Below are positions 25,051 to 33,688 of a stretch of DNA of 64,000 nucleotides, one piece after another. Below the pieces are notes generated by a model. That model searched no databases. It had not been told where the DNA came from and saw only the letters and a list, made by a program, of their open reading frames with translations. Source of the stretch: Streptomyces mashuensis. GTDB taxonomy: Bacteria > Actinomycetota > Actinomycetes > Streptomycetales > Streptomycetaceae. Both the position numbers and the translations under genes were made by a program. The DNA lies in NCBI RefSeq assembly GCF_014654785.1, contig NZ_BNBD01000008.1:240943-304942 (forward strand). Reading direction: 5' to 3'. The stretch's first letter is position 1. Each line of letters starts with the position of its first letter.

Positions 25051-25794
25051 TTACCCGTCGCTACGACTTTCGTAGCGCCGCAGCAGCGCCGGGAGCGCCT
25101 CCCCGATGGGCTCCCGCACCACTTCGTCGGCCCGTTCGTCGTACGGCGTCGGCTCCGCGTTGACGACGACGAGGCGGGCGCCGTGGTCGGCGGCCAGCCC
25201 GGCGAGGGCCGCCGCCGGGTGCACGGTGAGGCTCGTGCCGACGGCGATGAACACCTCGCACGCCTTGGCCACCGCCACCGCCTCGCCCAGGACCATCGGG
25301 TCCAGCGCCTCGCCGAACATGACGGTGGCCGGCTTGAGGACTCCCCCGCACTTCTCGCACGCCGGGTCGGGGTCGCCGGCCGCCACGCGTTCCAGCGCCT
25401 CGGCCATGCCCGACCGGCGGTGGCACCTGGTGCACACCACCGACCGCACGCTGCCGTGCAGCTCCAGCACCTTCCGCTCGGGCAGGCCGGCGAGCTGGTG
25501 CAGCCCGTCGACGTTCTGCGTCAGGACCCGTACGGGCGTGCCGGACCGTTCCAGCCGGACGATGGCGTCGTGCCCGGCGTTGGGGCGGGCCTGCAGTGTG
25601 CCCGTGGCCCGCCGCATCTGCCACGAGCGGCGCCGGACGTCCGGGTCGGCCATGTAGTACGCGTACGTGACGAGCTTCTCGGCCTCGGGGTCCCGGCGCC
25701 ACAGGCCGTTGGGGCCGCGGTAGTCGGGGATGCCGGAGTCCGTCGAGATCCCGGCGCCGGTGAGGATCGCCACGAGCGGCGGCTTGGCAGTCAT
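25051..25794 (-). CDS. Sir2-family NAD-dependent protein deacylase
   Basis: A 247-residue sirtuin. The NAD-binding GAGIS (13-17) and GIPDYRG are followed by TQNVDGLH (92-99), catalytic His113 in LELHG, and a complete zinc site Cys121, Cys124, Cys146, Cys149. GTSLTVHPAAALAG and NAEPTPYDERAD close the NAD site. It should remove acyl groups from protein lysines in the cytoplasm, releasing nicotinamide and O-acyl-ADP-ribose. It lies 44 bp downstream of the phosphatase gene on the same strand, so co-transcription is possible, but a functional link is not obvious. Confidence 0.93.
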   Translation of the reverse strand: MTAKPPLVAILTGAGISTDSGIPDYRGPNGLWRRDPEAEKLVTYAYYMADPDVRRRSWQMRRATGTLQARPNAGHDAIVRLERSGTPVRVLTQNVDGLHQLAGLPERKVLELHGSVRSVVCTRCHRRSGMAEALERVAAGDPDPACEKCGGVLKPATVMFGEALDPMVLGEAVAVAKACEVFIAVGTSLTVHPAAALAGLAADHGARLVVVNAEPTPYDERADEVVREPIGEALPALLRRYESRSDG

Positions 25795-25838
25795 GCGGCC
25801 GAGGGTATGTCCTTCCCCTCCGCACTTCCTCCGGATTA

Positions 25839-27476
25839 TCAGGCCCGCTCGAAGCCCGGTTCGCCCGCTTCGGAGACGAGGCTGGTGAGGGTGGAGACGG
25901 GGGCGCCGGGGCGGGTGACGTAGGGCAGGGCGCGGAAGTCGGCGCGCAGGTGGCTGTGGGTGAGGGTGACGACGACGTAGCCGCGGCGGGCCGAGTAGTG
26001 CTTGAGGTGGGGGTTGGCCGCGTGCACCGCGTTCGTGTCGCCGGGCCGGGCGGTGCCGTCGGAGCCGCTGGACAGGGACGTGCCGACGATCTCGACGCCG
26101 ACGGTGGGGCTGTCGGGGTCGTCGAAGTCCTCCTTGATGTCCATGGCGTAGTTGACGTGGGCGTCGCCGGAGAGCACCACGAGGTTGGTGACGCCGGCGT
26201 CGCGGGCGCCGGACAGGACGCGGTCGCGGGAGGCGGGGTAGCCGTCCCAGGCGTCCATGGACACCTTGGCGTGGGATCCGGTGGTGCTCTTGCGCTGGCA
26301 GAAGGCGAGCTGTTGCGGCACGACGTTCCAGCGGGCGGTGGAGGTCTGCAGCCCGTCGATGAGCCACTCCTCCTGCTCGTCGCCGGTGATGCTGCGGTCG
26401 GGGTCGTCGGACTCGCGGCCGGGGTACTTCCAGCCGTCGCCGTACGCCTGGTCGTCGCGGTACTGGCGGGTGTCGAGGATGTCGAACTGCGCGAGGTTGC
26501 CGTACTCGAAGCGGCGGTAGAGCCGCATGTCGGGGCCGGAGGGGCGCTGGGAGCGGCGCAGCGGCATGTTCTCCCAGTACGCGCGGTAGGCGGCGGCCCG
26601 GCGGCGCAGGAAGGCGTCGACGGGGTCGCCGGCCTGGGCGTACTCTCCGGCGTAGTTGTTCTCGACCTCGTGGTCGTCCCAGGTCACGTACCAGGGGTGG
26701 GCGGCGTGGGCGGCCTGGAGGTCGGGGTCGGACTTGCCGAGGGCGTAGCGCAGCCGGTAGTCGGTCAGCGTCATGGTCTCGTGGCGGAAGACGTCGGGGA
26801 GGCGCCGGCCGCCGGTGTAGCGGCGGACGCCGGCCTGGGCGTTGATGGCGTTCTCGTAGATGTAGTCGCCGACGAAGAAGACGGCGTCGAGGTCCTCGCG
26901 GGCGAGGTGGGCGAGGGCGGTGTAGTAGCCCTCGTCGTACTGCTGGCAGGAGGCGAGGCCCAGGCGCATGGTGCGGACGGCGGCGCCCGCGGGTGGTGTG
27001 GTGCGGGTGCGGCCGGTGGGGCTGATCCAGCGGCCGGTGCGGAACCGGTACCAGTAGACCCGGTCGGGTTCGAGGCCCTGGACGTCGACGTGGACGCTGT
27101 AGTTGTACTCGGCGTCGGCGCGGGTGGTGCCGCGCCGGTCGGTGCGGCGGAAGTCCTCGTCGCGGGAGATCTCCCACTGGACGTCCACGACGCCCCGGGC
27201 CGGCAGGCCGTTGCCGGGTTCGAAGGGGCGGGGGGCGAGGCGGGTCCACAGGACGACCGCGTCGGGCAGCGGGTCGCCGGAGGCCACGCCCAGGGTGAAG
27301 GGGTTCTCGGCGAGTTCCGCGGACCGCAGGGGGCGGGCGGCGGCCTGGGGGACGCGGGCGGTGAACGCGAGGGCGGTGGCGGCCGCGGTGAGGCCGAGGA
27401 GCCGGCGTCTGAGGTGGTCCGTGGCCGGTGCGGGCCCGGTGGCGGGCCGGACGGAGGGGTGGGGTGGCTGCGGCAT
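25839..27476 (-). CDS. phoD: PhoD-type alkaline phosphatase/phosphodiesterase (Tat exported)
   Basis: A 545-residue extracellular phosphatase. The N-terminus has a twin-arginine signal (HLRRRLLGL followed by a hydrophobic stretch and AAARPL). The PhoD N-terminal domain (NPFTLGVASGDPLPDAVVLW) precedes the metal-dependent catalytic domain with LASCQQ, VGDYIYE, WDDHEVENNYAGE, LSGDAHVNYAMD and THSHLRADF, which provide the Ca/Fe and phosphate ligands. It should release phosphate from phosphomonoesters or diesters outside the cell. No clear PHO-box direct repeats (GTTCACC type) are visible upstream, so PhoP control is not supported by sequence. Confidence 0.9.
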   Translation of the reverse strand: MPQPPHPSVRPATGPAPATDHLRRRLLGLTAAATALAFTARVPQAAARPLRSAELAENPFTLGVASGDPLPDAVVLWTRLAPRPFEPGNGLPARGVVDVQWEISRDEDFRRTDRRGTTRADAEYNYSVHVDVQGLEPDRVYWYRFRTGRWISPTGRTRTTPPAGAAVRTMRLGLASCQQYDEGYYTALAHLAREDLDAVFFVGDYIYENAINAQAGVRRYTGGRRLPDVFRHETMTLTDYRLRYALGKSDPDLQAAHAAHPWYVTWDDHEVENNYAGEYAQAGDPVDAFLRRRAAAYRAYWENMPLRRSQRPSGPDMRLYRRFEYGNLAQFDILDTRQYRDDQAYGDGWKYPGRESDDPDRSITGDEQEEWLIDGLQTSTARWNVVPQQLAFCQRKSTTGSHAKVSMDAWDGYPASRDRVLSGARDAGVTNLVVLSGDAHVNYAMDIKEDFDDPDSPTVGVEIVGTSLSSGSDGTARPGDTNAVHAANPHLKHYSARRGYVVVTLTHSHLRADFRALPYVTRPGAPVSTLTSLVSEAGEPGFERA

Positions 27477-27504
27477 GCCGTCGCCCTTCTGCCGGGGATG
27501 ACGC

Positions 27505-27541
27505 TGCGACAGAAGCTGATGTTATGAGCTGATTTGTCGCA
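27505..27541. promoter_or_regulatory. Spaced inverted repeat upstream of phoD
   Basis: TGCGACA (27505-27511) and TGTCGCA (27535-27541) form a perfect 7-bp inverted repeat around an AT-richer centre that also contains AGCTGAT twice in direct orientation. It lies 29-65 bp before the phosphatase start and could be an operator or part of the promoter. Confidence 0.35.
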
Positions 27542-27637
27542 TGCCGCTGTATGACGGGGCGGCACGTCACCCGGGTGGCCTTCCGGCGGGCCCGGCCGCG
27601 CGGCGTCGTGGCGCGTCGTGGAGCGTCCCGCCGGTGG

Positions 27638-28225
27638 TCAGCCGCGGGTGGCGGGGCGGGACCGCACGAGCCGGCGGGCCGTCAGGTGGGCGCCCGCGGT
27701 GAGGGCTGCGGCCAGCGCCACGCCGCGCACGGCCTCGGCCGGGCGGGTGGGGCGCAGTACGCCGGCGCGCCGCAGCCGGCCGCGCGCCCAGAGCGTGAAG
27801 GGGATGACCACGAGGGGCGAGGTGGCCGCGCCGGGGGTGCGCCGCCGGGCGGCCCCGGCCTGGGCCAGATGCATCAGCCCGTGCAGGCCGAAGCCGTTGA
27901 GGGCGGCCTGGTAGGCGGCGGACCGGCCGCCGGTGCGGTGGCCCTCGGCGGCCACCGCGGCCAGGGCGACCGCCATGACGCCGACGGCCGCCGCGAACTC
28001 GCGTGGGTCGACGTCGAGCAGGCGCCACAGCTGCTCGGGCAGCTGCGGGTGGCGTTCGCGCAGGGCGGGCAGGCCCGTGCGGACCCAGCCCGGCATCGAG
28101 GCCAGCTCCTCGGCGTCGTGCACGGCCCAGGCGGCCAGCAGGCCGAAGGTCACGCCCGCACCGACGGCCCGGTGTCCGGCTTCTTCTGCGCTTCCCGCCC
28201 GCCTTGCGCTGCCCCCTGTGATCAT
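27638..28225 (-). CDS. HXXEE domain membrane protein
   Basis: A 195-residue membrane protein. The defining His-x-x-Glu-Glu motif is HDAEE at residues 36-40, at the end of the first hydrophobic segment. A further His pair lies in the third segment (GLHGLMHLAQAG), and a late segment includes HLTARR. The family is thought to be a membrane-embedded metal-dependent enzyme, but no reaction is established. About four membrane spans are visible. It is upstream of the phosphatase gene on the same strand but 160 bp away, with its own terminator-bounded upstream side. Confidence 0.8.
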   Translation of the reverse strand: MITGGSARRAGSAEEAGHRAVGAGVTFGLLAAWAVHDAEELASMPGWVRTGLPALRERHPQLPEQLWRLLDVDPREFAAAVGVMAVALAAVAAEGHRTGGRSAAYQAALNGFGLHGLMHLAQAGAARRRTPGAATSPLVVIPFTLWARGRLRRAGVLRPTRPAEAVRGVALAAALTAGAHLTARRLVRSRPATRG

Positions 28226-28238
28226 GGCGGTGAGTATG

Positions 28239-28274
28239 GCAGGGGCCGGCGGACGGCCTCCGGGCGGCCCCTGC
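28239..28274 (-). terminator. Hairpin terminator after the SDR gene
   Basis: GCAGGGGCC (28239-28247) and GGCCCCTGC (28266-28274) form a perfect 9-bp stem around an 18-base loop that can itself fold. It begins four bases past the stop of the leftward SDR gene and precedes the HXXEE gene. Confidence 0.5.
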
Positions 28275-28277
28275 GCC

Positions 28278-29123
28278 TCAGTTGAAGGGGGCGGGGGCGG
28301 TGCGGGGCTCGATGCGGTGGTCGAAAGCGACCGTGCCCGGGTCGACGGCCGTCACGCCGCCGTCGACGGTGAGGACGGAACCGTTGACGAACGACGCGGC
28401 GGGCGACAGCAGCCAGGCGATGGCCTCCGCGACCTCCTCCGGCTCGCCGGGCCGGCCCGCCGGCAGCAGCCGCGTCGCCTCCTCGTAGGCGGCCTCCGCG
28501 CCGCCGGGCAGCCCCGCCTCGCGGGCGAACCGCTCCATCCGCCGGTCGGCCATCTCGGTCCGCACCCAGCTGGGGCACACGATGTTCGCCCGCAGCCCCT
28601 GCCGGCCGTAGTCCACGGCGAGGGAGCGGCACAGCTGGAGCAGGGCGGCCTTCGACGTCTGGTAGGCGGCGCTGCCCACGCCGTTGCGCAGGGCGGAGAC
28701 GGAGGCGACCGCGACGACCGCGCCGCGCGCCCGCAGCAGGTGGGGAAGGGCGGCGCGCTGCAGGAGGAAGGGGCCGGTGACGTTCGTGCGCAGCACGGTC
28801 TCCCAGTCCTCGAGGGAGACGTCGCCCACGGCTCCGGGCCGGGCGACGGCGGCGTTCAGCACGAGCCCGTCCAGCCGGCCGTACGTGTCGACCGCGGCGG
28901 CCACGAGCCCCTGCACGGCGTCGGGGTCGGTGGTGTCCGAGGGGTGCGCGAGGGCGCCCGTCTCCTCGGCGATCCGGCGCAGGGGCTCCTCGCGGCGGCC
29001 GGAGACGACCACGCGGTGGCCGGTGGCGCGCAGCAGGCGTGCCGTGGCCGCGCCGATGCCGGTGCCGCCGCCCGTGACGATGACCACCCGCTCGTCCTGC
29101 TGCTGTTCCCGCTGCTCCGTCAC
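28278..29123 (-). CDS. Short-chain dehydrogenase/reductase
   Basis: A 281-residue SDR with a Gln/Glu-rich N-terminal tail. Motifs: TGGGTGIG (17-24), Ser-Gly-Arg-Arg after the second strand (VVVSGRREEP), which suits NADP(H), LNAAV (89-93), catalytic Ser near 141-143, and YQTSK with Tyr154 and Lys158. The C-terminus is longer than usual (DGGVTAVDPGTVAFDHRIEP). It is transcribed divergently from the amino-acid permease. A likely oxidoreductase of an alcohol or ketone, with substrate unknown. Confidence 0.85.
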   Translation of the reverse strand: MTEQREQQQDERVVIVTGGGTGIGAATARLLRATGHRVVVSGRREEPLRRIAEETGALAHPSDTTDPDAVQGLVAAAVDTYGRLDGLVLNAAVARPGAVGDVSLEDWETVLRTNVTGPFLLQRAALPHLLRARGAVVAVASVSALRNGVGSAAYQTSKAALLQLCRSLAVDYGRQGLRANIVCPSWVRTEMADRRMERFAREAGLPGGAEAAYEEATRLLPAGRPGEPEEVAEAIAWLLSPAASFVNGSVLTVDGGVTAVDPGTVAFDHRIEPRTAPAPFN

Positions 29124-29313
29124 TGTGATCGGCCTCCCCTGCGCGCGTACGTCGTCCGGTCAGGGGTGATCGTACGCGGGTCGCCGGGCCGTGCGGAGCA
29201 CGGTGATCACGCTGCGTGAGGGGTGCGTCCGCATATCGGACGGACCGGCCGCGAGTGCGACGCCCTGTCCATACTCGTGGTCCATCGATCTCGTATTTTG
29301 GACAGGCACGACC

Positions 29314-30750
29314 ATGAGCCGGACACTCTCCTCTCCCCCGCCGCCGACCGCGGGCAGCGCGGAGCCGACCTCCCCGCTGCCGGACACGCCGCCCAACGGC
29401 CGCCCGGCGGGCGGCCTCAAGCAGCGGCACCTCTCGATGATCGCCCTCGGCGGCGTGATCGGTGCGGGCCTCTTCGTGGGGTCCGGCGCCGGCATCGCCG
29501 CGGCCGGGCCCTCGATCGTGCTCGCCTACGCGGTCTCCGGCCTGCTGGTGATGTTCGTCATGCGGATGCTGGGCGAGATGTCCGCCGCCAACCCGGCCTC
29601 GGGCTCCTTCTCCGTCCACGCCGACCGCGCGCTCGGCTCCTGGGCCGGCTTCACCGCGGGCTGGATGTTCTGGATCCTGCTGGTGGTGGGCGTGGCGATC
29701 GAGGCGATCGGCGCCGCCCACATCGTGCAGGGCTGGCTGCCCGGCACCCCGTCGTGGATGTGGGTGCTGCTGTTCATGGCGCTGTTCTGCGGCACCAACC
29801 TCGCCGCCGTGTCCAGCTTCGGCGAGTTCGAGTTCTGGTTCGCCGCGCTGAAGATCGGTGCCATCGCCCTCTTCCTGGGCCTGGGCGTCCTGGCGATCCT
29901 CGGCGTCCTGCCCGGCACGGACGCCCCCGGCACGGCGCACCTGCTGCACGAGGGCGGCTTCCTGCCCACCGGCGTCAACGGGCTGCTGACCGGGCTGCTC
30001 GCCTCCGTCGTCGCCTACGGCGGGCTGGAGACCGTCACCATCGCGGCCGCCGAGTCCGAGGACCCGGCCCGCGGCGTGGCCAAGGCCGTGCGGACGACGA
30101 TGTGGCGCATCGGCATCGTCTACGTCGGTTCGATGCTGGTCATCGTCACGCTCGTGCCCTGGCACGACAAGGCCGTCACCGAGAGCGGCCCCTATGCGGC
30201 CGTGCTCGACCGGCTGGGCGTCCCCGGCGGCGGCCAGATCATGAACGTGGTCGTCCTGATCGCGCTGCTGTCCGCCATGAACGCCAACATCTACGGTTCC
30301 TCGCGCATGGCCCACTCGCTGGTCACCCGCGGCCAGGGCCCCAAGGTGCTGGGCAAGGTCTCGGGCGCGGGCCGGGTGCCGCGCCGCGCGGTGCTGGCGT
30401 CCTGCGGGTTCGGCTTCTTCGCCGTGCTCCTCTCCTACTGGTGGCCCACGACCGTCTTCGCGTGGCTGCTCAACATGGTCGGCGCCGTCGTCCTCGTCGT
30501 CTGGGGCTTCATCGGCGTCTCGCAGCTGCGGCTGCGCCGCCGCCTGGAGCGCGAGGCGCCCGGGAAGCTGGTGGTGCGGATGTGGGCCTTCCCGGTCCTC
30601 ACCTGGGTCACGCTGGCCGGCGTGGCCGGCACGCTGGTGCTGATGACCCTCGACACGGACACCCGGGTCCAGCTGTACTCCACCGGCGGCCTGGCCGTCG
30701 CCCTGGCGGTGACCGGCTACGTCCGGCAGCGCGCGGCCGAGAAGCGCTGA
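29314..30750 (+). CDS. Amino acid permease (GabP-like, APC superfamily)
   Basis: A 478-residue transporter of the AAT family with 12 hydrophobic segments. The first span shows LSMIALGGVIGAGLFVGSGA, the sixth region AYGGLETVTIAAAESEDPARG, and the eighth ALLSAMNANIYGSSRMAHSL, as in gamma-aminobutyrate and proline permeases. ATG 29314 is chosen because similarity starts soon after it and a modest GGACAGG lies upstream. The upstream frame has no conserved sequence. A 20-bp perfect hairpin closes the transcription unit. It is not closely related in sequence to the permease at 18 kb. Confidence 0.87.
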   Translation: MSRTLSSPPPPTAGSAEPTSPLPDTPPNGRPAGGLKQRHLSMIALGGVIGAGLFVGSGAGIAAAGPSIVLAYAVSGLLVMFVMRMLGEMSAANPASGSFSVHADRALGSWAGFTAGWMFWILLVVGVAIEAIGAAHIVQGWLPGTPSWMWVLLFMALFCGTNLAAVSSFGEFEFWFAALKIGAIALFLGLGVLAILGVLPGTDAPGTAHLLHEGGFLPTGVNGLLTGLLASVVAYGGLETVTIAAAESEDPARGVAKAVRTTMWRIGIVYVGSMLVIVTLVPWHDKAVTESGPYAAVLDRLGVPGGGQIMNVVVLIALLSAMNANIYGSSRMAHSLVTRGQGPKVLGKVSGAGRVPRRAVLASCGFGFFAVLLSYWWPTTVFAWLLNMVGAVVLVVWGFIGVSQLRLRRRLEREAPGKLVVRMWAFPVLTWVTLAGVAGTLVLMTLDTDTRVQLYSTGGLAVALAVTGYVRQRAAEKR

Positions 30751-30778
30751 GCCGCCCGGGCTGTACAAGGTGTCTCGT

Positions 30779-30823
30779 ACGGGCGTGGCCCGGCACCCCC
30801 ACCGGGTGCCGGGCCACGCCCGT
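30779..30823 (+). terminator. Strong terminator, 20-bp perfect stem
   Basis: ACGGGCGTGGCCCGGCACCC (30779-30798) pairs perfectly with 30804-30823 around the loop CCACC. It lies 28 bp after the permease stop and is among the most stable hairpins in the window. Confidence 0.85.
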
Positions 30824-30892
30824 CTCGTCCGCCACCGGACACTGATTAGCATGCGCATGCCATCCAGCACGCTCCACGGAAGACCGAACCTC

Positions 30893-31576
30893 ATGCGCAT
30901 CCCGCGACTCCTGGCCGCCGCGGCCGTCCTCCCGGCCCTCATCACTCTGACCGGCTGTCAGGACGGCGACGCCTCGGCGAAGAAGGCCACCGCCCCGGCT
31001 TCGCCGTCCCCCACCGGGGCGGCGGCCTCCGCCCCCGCCCCCGCCGCCGCTCCCGTACAGGAGGCGAACACCCAGCTGCCCAGCGCCGGCAGCCTCGCCG
31101 AGCTGAAGAAGCTCGTGCACTTCAGCGTCGACTGCTCGCACTTCTCCACCGACCCGGAGACGGTCGCCGTCCAGTCCATCGACTACCTGCCCGCCGTCGA
31201 CGGGGACCCCAAGGCGTGGGGCGTCCGCGAGCGCGGACTGTGCGGCCGGACGGCGGGGGCGCGGCGCGCGCAGGGGCTCGCCTGGCTGAGCACGGTCGAC
31301 GACATGCGGGCCTTCGAGGCGCACGAGAAGGCGGCCCAGCTGAAGGAGCTCAAGGAGTACGGCAGGGTCCGGGCCACGCGGAGCATGGCCCTCATCGGCC
31401 GGAACGTGGTGGTCGAGAGCAACGACCCGGCCTCCCGGCACGGCCTCTACCAGCAGCAGTTCCTGTACCTGAACTGTGTGCCGGGCTTCCTCCCGCCGAA
31501 GGGCTACCGGTTCGAGAAGTCACTGACGGACGGCTGCGTGCTCACCAACTACGAGGCCGGCACCAACCAGGAGTGA
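30893..31576 (+). CDS. Lipoprotein of unknown function
   Basis: A 227-residue lipoprotein. ATG 30893 is favoured because it places a standard type II signal peptide (MRIPRLLAAAAVLPALITL, then TGC lipobox) at the N-terminus, with GGAAG about ten bases upstream. After the lipidated Cys there is a Ser/Ala/Pro-rich linker (residues about 28-65), then a globular domain with four Cys (VDCSH, GLCGR, LNCVPG, DGCVL) that could form two disulfides. No family is recognised. The 3' end overlaps the convergent glycosyltransferase gene by 28 bp. Confidence 0.75.
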   Translation: MRIPRLLAAAAVLPALITLTGCQDGDASAKKATAPASPSPTGAAASAPAPAAAPVQEANTQLPSAGSLAELKKLVHFSVDCSHFSTDPETVAVQSIDYLPAVDGDPKAWGVRERGLCGRTAGARRAQGLAWLSTVDDMRAFEAHEKAAQLKELKEYGRVRATRSMALIGRNVVVESNDPASRHGLYQQQFLYLNCVPGFLPPKGYRFEKSLTDGCVLTNYEAGTNQE

Positions 31577-32835
31577 GGAGCCCCCGCAGCCGCCTCGCCG
31601 ATCCGCTCCACGACGCGGGCCGCGCCGTCCTCCGCGGCCATGCGGGCCGCGGCGCGTTCGGCCTGTTCCCGGTACCCGGGCCCCGTCACCGCGGCGCGGA
31701 TCGCTTCGGCGAGGCGGCCGGCCGTCAGCTCCGCGTACGGGACGGGGGCGGTCGCCGCGCCGAGACCGGCGACGCGGCCGGCCCAGAAGGGCTGGTCGGC
31801 CATGACGGGCACCGGCACCGCCGGGACGCCGGCACGCAGCGTCGCGGCGGTGGTGCCGGCGCCCCCGTGGTGCACCACCGCTGCCGTGCGCGGCAGGAGT
31901 GTGGCGTGCGGCAGGTCGCCCACGGTCAGCACGTCGTCGCCGCCGGCGTCCGTGGCCAGGCCGGCGCTGCCGGACTGGAGGATGCCGCGGACACCGGCGC
32001 TGCGCAGGGCCTGGACGGCGAGTTCGCCGAGCCGTTCGCCGTCGCCGGCGGCCATGCTGCCGAAGCCGACGAGCACCGGGGGCGGGCCGGCCTGGAGGAA
32101 GTCCTCGACGACGGTGGGCAGCGGGTCGTCCGGCGGGACGTGCGGCCACCAGTTGCCGACGACGTCGAGGCCGGTGCGCCAGTCGGCGGGGCGCGGGACG
32201 AGGACGGTGCTGAAGCCGTGCAGGACGGGCCAGCCGGCGCGCTCCGCCCGGCGCCGTTCCGCGCGGGCCGAGAGGGCGGGCAGGCCCAGCTCGGTGCGGA
32301 GGTCCTGGACGGCGCCGGCGTGGATGCGGTCGACGACGTGCAGGGCGAGGCGGCCGGCGGTGCGGTTGCCCCAGCGGCCGAGCGGGCGGGCCGCGCCGAC
32401 GACGGGCGGGAAGTCACCGGTGGGGGCGACGGGCTGGAGGTAGGCGCCGAGGCTCGGCACGCCCAGGGCCTCGGCGACGTGCCGGCCGAGCGGGGCGGTG
32501 GTGGTGGACAGCAGCAGCAGTTCGGCGTCGTGCGCGGTGGCCGCGGCGGCGAGACCGTGGCCCAGGTCGCGGACGAAGGCGGAGGCCGCGCGGACGAGCG
32601 CGGCGGTGCCGCGGCGGTCGGCGCCGTCCGTTCCCCCGCTGCCGGCGGGTGCGCCGGCGGCGCGCGGGTCGGCGGGCAGTCCGTGGAAGTCCAGGCCGCT
32701 GCGGGCGACGAGGTCGGCGAAGACCTCGGGGGCGGCCAGGGCGACCTCGTGGCCGGCCTCCTTCAGCCGTACCCCGAGGCCCGTGTAGGGGTCGACGTCG
32801 CCGCGGGACCCGGCGGCGGTGATGAGGATTCTCAT
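31549..32835 (-). CDS. Macrolide-type glycosyltransferase (GT1)
   Basis: A 428-residue GT-B fold enzyme. The N-terminal acceptor domain begins MRILITAAGSRGDVDPYTGL, and the C-terminal donor site has VHHGGAGTTAATLRAGVP followed by VPVMADQPFWAGRVAGLG, which is the UDP/TDP-sugar signature of the MGT/UGT group. Such enzymes attach sugars to macrolides, flavonoids or sterols, either in biosynthesis or to inactivate drugs. The start overlaps the stop of the TipA-type MerR gene as ATGA, so the two form one operon. The pairing with a drug-sensing regulator favours a resistance or xenobiotic-inactivation role. Resemblance to OleD/Mgt is at family level only. Confidence 0.88.
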   Translation of the reverse strand: MRILITAAGSRGDVDPYTGLGVRLKEAGHEVALAAPEVFADLVARSGLDFHGLPADPRAAGAPAGSGGTDGADRRGTAALVRAASAFVRDLGHGLAAAATAHDAELLLLSTTTAPLGRHVAEALGVPSLGAYLQPVAPTGDFPPVVGAARPLGRWGNRTAGRLALHVVDRIHAGAVQDLRTELGLPALSARAERRRAERAGWPVLHGFSTVLVPRPADWRTGLDVVGNWWPHVPPDDPLPTVVEDFLQAGPPPVLVGFGSMAAGDGERLGELAVQALRSAGVRGILQSGSAGLATDAGGDDVLTVGDLPHATLLPRTAAVVHHGGAGTTAATLRAGVPAVPVPVMADQPFWAGRVAGLGAATAPVPYAELTAGRLAEAIRAAVTGPGYREQAERAAARMAAEDGAARVVERIGEAAAGAPHSWLVPAS

Positions 32836-33608
32836 GCGGTGCGTGCTCTTTCGGCGTTGGCGTGGACGGCGGTGCGGAGGTAGGCCGCCAGCCCGGGGCG
32901 CTGCTCGGGCGCGGGGACGACGAGGGCGAAGGCACGGGGGTCCTCGACGTACTCGTCGGCGATCCGGCAGTGCATCTCCGGTGGGCAGGGGGTGAACCAG
33001 CGGGCGATGTGGGCGCGGTGGTCCTCGGCGAGGTCCATGACGGCGGTGCTGCCGGGGGCTTCGCCGGCGTCGTGGGCGGCGAGGAGCCGCTGCCGCCACG
33101 CGGTGGCCTCGGTCATGATCTGCCGCCAGTCCTCCTTGGTGTGGGCGGCGGCCCGGGCCATCGCCGCGCGGTGGCCCTCGCTGTGGCCCCATTTGAGGTG
33201 GGCGTCGGTGGCGTAGCTGAGGTCGAAGGTGACCTCGCCGAAGACCTCGAAGCGTTCGTGGGGGGCCAGGTCGACGCCGGTCCGCTGGACCTCCATGGCG
33301 CGTTCGGCGACCTCGGCCAGCCGGGTGAGCCGGGCGATCTGCTCCTTGAGCTGCCGGTGGCGTTCACGGAGGAGGGCGAGGGCGTCGGCGTCGGGGCCGG
33401 CCAGGAGGCCGCCGATCTCGTCGAGCGAGAAGCCGAGTTCCCGGTAGAAGAGGATCTGTTGCAGCCGTGCCAGGTCGGCGTCGCTGTAGAGCCGGTAGCC
33501 GGCCGGGCTGCGGTCGCTGGGCGACAACAGTCCGGCCTTGTCGTAGTGGTGGAGGGTCCGGACCGTGACTCCCGCGAAGCCCGACACCTGACCGACCGAG
33601 TAACTCAT
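32832..33608 (-). CDS. MerR-family regulator with TipAS-like drug-binding domain
   Basis: A 258-residue regulator. Residues 1-70 form the winged-helix DNA-binding domain (YSVGQVSGFAGVTVRTLHHY, DKAGLLSPSDRSPAGYRLY), residues about 75-110 a coiled-coil dimerisation helix, and residues about 120-250 an all-helical domain that matches TipAS (thiopeptide-binding) by pattern (HLKWGHSEGHRAAMARAAAH and MHCRIADEYVEDPRAFA). TipAL-type proteins bind many antibiotics and activate transcription. It is the first gene of an operon with a macrolide-type glycosyltransferase, so the pair looks like a sensor plus inactivating enzyme. The TipAS cysteine that captures thiostrepton is not evident, since the only Cys is in TPCPPEM. 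Confidence 0.85.
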   Translation of the reverse strand: MSYSVGQVSGFAGVTVRTLHHYDKAGLLSPSDRSPAGYRLYSDADLARLQQILFYRELGFSLDEIGGLLAGPDADALALLRERHRQLKEQIARLTRLAEVAERAMEVQRTGVDLAPHERFEVFGEVTFDLSYATDAHLKWGHSEGHRAAMARAAAHTKEDWRQIMTEATAWRQRLLAAHDAGEAPGSTAVMDLAEDHRAHIARWFTPCPPEMHCRIADEYVEDPRAFALVVPAPEQRPGLAAYLRTAVHANAERARTA

Positions 33609-33631
33609 CGGACCGCCTTTCGTTCCCGCTC

Positions 33632-33662
33632 AGGGTGCGGCCTGACGTAAGGGGAGGGTCAA
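33632..33662 (-). promoter_or_regulatory. Possible MerR-type promoter/operator
   Basis: On the minus strand a TTGACC (33662-33657) is followed after a 19-bp spacer, the length typical of MerR-activated promoters, by CACCCT. The spacer contains the partial dyad CCTTACGTCAGG. The -10 match is poor, so this is only a tentative autoregulatory site for the TipA-type gene. Confidence 0.3.
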
Positions 33663-33688
33663 GCGGGGTGTCCGGTGCGTGCGGGATG

